DNA of 64,000 nt from an uncultured Bacteroidales bacterium (GTDB lineage: Bacteria > Bacteroidota > Bacteroidia > Bacteroidales > UBA932): the NCBI GenBank assembly GCA_944323805.1, contig CALUTW010000010.1, forward strand, positions 39,567 to 103,566, given 5' to 3'. Under the pieces are notes generated by a model that saw only the letters and a program-made list of their open reading frames with translations, was not told where the DNA came from and did not search any database. Below are positions 61,892 through 64,000 of the stretch, piece by piece. Position 1 is the stretch's first letter; each line of letters starts with the position of its first letter. Both the position numbers and the translations under genes were made by a program.

Positions 61892-63232
61892 ATGAGAAAA
61901 GCCATTACAAGTCTGATTTTCCTGATAGCCGGCATGACGGCTGTCTGTGCGCAGGAGCCTGACTGGGTGAGGCAGCATCCCGTGTCCGACACCGACTATA
62001 TAGGTGTGGGACGGGCTTCTCTCGATGACCCTGACCATGTCAGGAAAGCTACGCAGGAAGCATTGGCGGATATAGCCTCCCAGATAGCAGTAAAGATTGA
62101 GAGCTCTTCATTCCTGCATCAGGTGGATGTCGACGGAAGAGCCAGAGAGATGTTTGAAGACAAGATTTCCGGTTCTATGACAGCCTGGTTCGAAGGACAG
62201 GAAATGGCTGATTCATATTCGGGCAACGGCAATTACTATGTATGCTATACTCTTGACAAGAGGCTTTATGCAGAGAAGGCGGAGCAGAAGAGGAAGAGTG
62301 TACTTTCATCAGCGCTGGACTATCTGCAGAAAGGCCGTGCCGCCGAAAGCTCTATGAATCTGACACAGGCTGTACATCTCTATGCCAAAGGTCTCGAGAC
62401 CGTAGAGCCATGGCTTTTCATGGATCTGACAGCATTTTCAGGAGGCCGCCAGGTCAATGTGCCTGTCGAGCTTTATAATGCACTGCTGAATGTCTTCAGC
62501 GGCATGGCCATAACGGTAAATACCGTACAGGTTGCCGGAGAAATGTATAAGGCTGTTGCCGAGCCGATAGCCGGCTGTCTTTCCAAGAATGGGGTCGCTG
62601 TTCCGAACATAAGGCTGAAGGCATATTTCGAGACAGGAAGCGGGGTGGTGACTCCTCCGGCTTCTACCGATTATACCGGTACAGCCGAGTTCTATATCAC
62701 AAATGTCACATCCAAGGAGCAGGTGCAGGAAATAAGGATAACAATTGACGAGTCATTCTGGCAGGACCTGCCTGAAGCCTATGTGTATATGATAAGCAGG
62801 CAGACCATTCCGTCAGCCAAGATAACGCTTGTGCTTGAAAACGGTCCTGTCGCAGCATACCTGCATGTAGGGAATAATGACCTTGAAGGATGTGAGAGAT
62901 ATATCAGCAGCCTCCTTGCCAACAACTATTTTGTCCTTACTGAAGACCCGGATGCAGCAATATGCTATGTAGACCTGTCTTCTACATTGGAGATGGGCGA
63001 GACGGTTTCCGGAGGTACGTATGACCTCAATTCCTGCTATTGTTCGCTTGTCCTCAAGATATATGACAACAGTACAAGGGAACTTCTTCTCGAGTATTCT
63101 GTCAATAGGGTCAAGGTGCTCGCCCCTATTCACAGGTCGGCGGAATCGACAATTGCCACTTGTGTGAGGGAAGTGATGAAGCGCGTCAACCGGGAGCTTC
63201 CGGACAGGCTCGGAAAAGTCAAGGTAATGTAA
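61892..63232 (+). CDS. Secreted LPP20-domain protein
   Basis: 446 residues with a signal peptide (ITSLIFLIAGMTAVCAQ). It then shows the LPP20 pattern: PDWVRQHPVSDTDYIGVGRA, then VRKATQEALADIASQIAVKI, and YYVCYTLDKRLYAEKAEQK. The rest of the protein has further alpha-beta domains, including a second region (GCERYISSLLANNYFVLTED; ICYVDLSSTLEMGETVSGGT) with a CsgG-like feel. LPP20 domains occur in outer-membrane lipoproteins and in FlgT. Its partner may be the next gene, which carries a related domain. Confidence 0.7.
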   Translation: MRKAITSLIFLIAGMTAVCAQEPDWVRQHPVSDTDYIGVGRASLDDPDHVRKATQEALADIASQIAVKIESSSFLHQVDVDGRAREMFEDKISGSMTAWFEGQEMADSYSGNGNYYVCYTLDKRLYAEKAEQKRKSVLSSALDYLQKGRAAESSMNLTQAVHLYAKGLETVEPWLFMDLTAFSGGRQVNVPVELYNALLNVFSGMAITVNTVQVAGEMYKAVAEPIAGCLSKNGVAVPNIRLKAYFETGSGVVTPPASTDYTGTAEFYITNVTSKEQVQEIRITIDESFWQDLPEAYVYMISRQTIPSAKITLVLENGPVAAYLHVGNNDLEGCERYISSLLANNYFVLTEDPDAAICYVDLSSTLEMGETVSGGTYDLNSCYCSLVLKIYDNSTRELLLEYSVNRVKVLAPIHRSAESTIATCVREVMKRVNRELPDRLGKVKVM

Positions 63233-63260
63233 TTTGTATAACTTAAAAAACGACGTTAAA

Positions 63261-63827
63261 ATGAAATCCAGAGTTATAACCGCAGCCATTTTAGCTGCAG
63301 CATTTCTCCTGTTGACAGGATGCGGAGCCGCAAAGAAGGCACAGCAGACAGAGAAGTCCCCTGTGGAGACTTTTGTAATGCCTGGCAACGAGTATCTTAG
63401 CGGTGGCGGTGTTATCCGTGCCATGGGTATAGGAAGGTCTGACAATGAATCGGTGGCCCGCAAAAAAGCTATGGCCGAAGCATCGGCAGAGCTTGCAGCC
63501 GCTCTCCAGAGAGTTGTCAATTCCACGGTTGACAGTTATGTGACCGATCTTTCGGAAGGCATGTCATCCGACTCGAAGACACTCTTTACATCAAAGACCC
63601 GTGTGACTGTGGACCAGGCTCTTAAAGGTGCAGTCATAGTCTATGACCGCTGGAACAAGGATGAGAAGACAGGCATGTTTACAAACTACATTGTAATGGC
63701 TCTCAACGGGGAGGATTATCTTAATCTCCTGTACGAGGAACTCGGAAAAGAGGCACAGTCTGTCAATAAGGATGAGCTCAACGAGTACTTCCTTAAGTTC
63801 ATCGAGTCGGAAGGCAAGAAGAACTGA
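63261..63827 (+). CDS. LPP20-like lipoprotein
   Basis: 188 residues. The ATG at 63261 begins a clear lipobox signal peptide (ITAAILAAAFLLLTGC). The mature part has the LPP20-type helix-strand pattern (GVIRAMGIGRSDNESVARKK; AMAEASAELAAALQRVVNST). It starts 28 bp after the preceding LPP20-domain gene. A non-preferred upstream start at 63234 is in frame. Last gene of the run. Confidence 0.75.
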   Translation: MKSRVITAAILAAAFLLLTGCGAAKKAQQTEKSPVETFVMPGNEYLSGGGVIRAMGIGRSDNESVARKKAMAEASAELAAALQRVVNSTVDSYVTDLSEGMSSDSKTLFTSKTRVTVDQALKGAVIVYDRWNKDEKTGMFTNYIVMALNGEDYLNLLYEELGKEAQSVNKDELNEYFLKFIESEGKKN

Positions 63828-63843
63828 CCGGGCATGTAGCAGC

Positions 63844-63863
63844 CATGTCCGGAATAGGACATG
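63844..63863 (+). other. Palindromic hairpin after the last gene
   Basis: CATGTCC and GGACATG form a perfect 7-bp stem with a 6-nt loop, 16 bp after the stop codon. No T run follows, so termination is uncertain. Confidence 0.4.
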
Positions 63864-63897
63864 ATGGACTGATTCCTTTAAAGACAAATGAGGGCGC

Positions 63898-63971
63898 CTA
63901 AAAAGGTGGAATTTCAAGGCTTGCGAATCAAGCGTAACGCAGAAAATACCCTTTTTAGTCGTTTAGTTTTG
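63898..63971. repeat. Imperfect inverted repeat and a promoter-like element at the right edge
   Basis: CTAAAAAGGT near 63898 is mirrored by ACCCTTTTTAG near 63949-63959, with a small GCTTG/CAAGC hairpin in between. TAGTTTTG at 63964-63971 matches the -7 consensus for a gene that would lie beyond the window. Confidence 0.35.
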
Positions 63972-64000
63972 CATTTATAAATCAAGGATTAAATTTGAGA

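Overview
The window comes from a member of the Bacteroidota, most likely order Bacteroidales. The evidence is a SusC/SusD pair next to a hybrid two-component-type sensor, a fused SecDF, promoters of the form TTG-N20-TAnnTTTG, BACON and SPOR domains, a C10 protease and several DUF families typical of this phylum. I do not assign a genus. About 45 protein genes are supported. I saw no rRNA, tRNA, CRISPR array, insertion sequence or prophage.

Layout. 1-10.7 kb is a polysaccharide utilisation locus: the sensor half of a hybrid two-component regulator (running off the left edge), then divergent susC, susD, a GH5-CBM6 lipoprotein and a GH2 enzyme. 10.7-13.9 kb (minus) holds floA, nfeD and a SPOR/PD40 envelope protein. 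14.0-21.1 kb (plus) holds secDF and dnaE. 21.1-32.3 kb holds an EEP-family phosphatase, tpx, a ThiL-fold protein without its catalytic aspartates, glyS, folK-sufT-sufE-sufS, ruvA, mnmG and ybeY. 32.4-37 kb holds tonB, hflX and a C10 protease with a BACON lipoprotein. 37.1-42.3 kb (minus) holds sdhBA, an Ntn-hydrolase and ruvB. From 42.6 kb to the right edge every gene is on the plus strand: mfd, coaX, an outer-membrane protein, a TPR protein, lptC, ppiD, an MltC-like transglycosylase, and then an unusual 10-kb run of zinc-ribbon and secreted proteins.

Two chromosome-maintenance signals stand out. The 350-bp AT-rich gap between ruvB and mfd carries six TGTTGA/TCAACA hexamers, three in each orientation. 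It sits where gene orientation and C/G bias switch, and is a good replication-origin candidate. To its left are two perfect parS palindromes (GTTCCACGTGGAAC) at 29472 and 30259 and a one-mismatch copy at 26444. Two of these lie inside apparent insertions in the coding regions of mnmG and folK.

The best candidate for an undescribed system is 53737-59572, with a possible envelope extension to 63827. It contains a cytoplasmic gingipain-type (C25, caspase-fold) protease with an N-terminal zinc ribbon, an SPFH/coiled-coil protein with zinc ribbons at both ends, a 106-residue protein, and a membrane-anchored protein with a zinc ribbon, a second zinc finger and a Sel1-like tail. Four secreted CsgG-like/LPP20-like proteins follow. 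The layout recalls the Bacillus pspA-ydjGHI membrane-stress operon, but with a protease as the enzymatic part.
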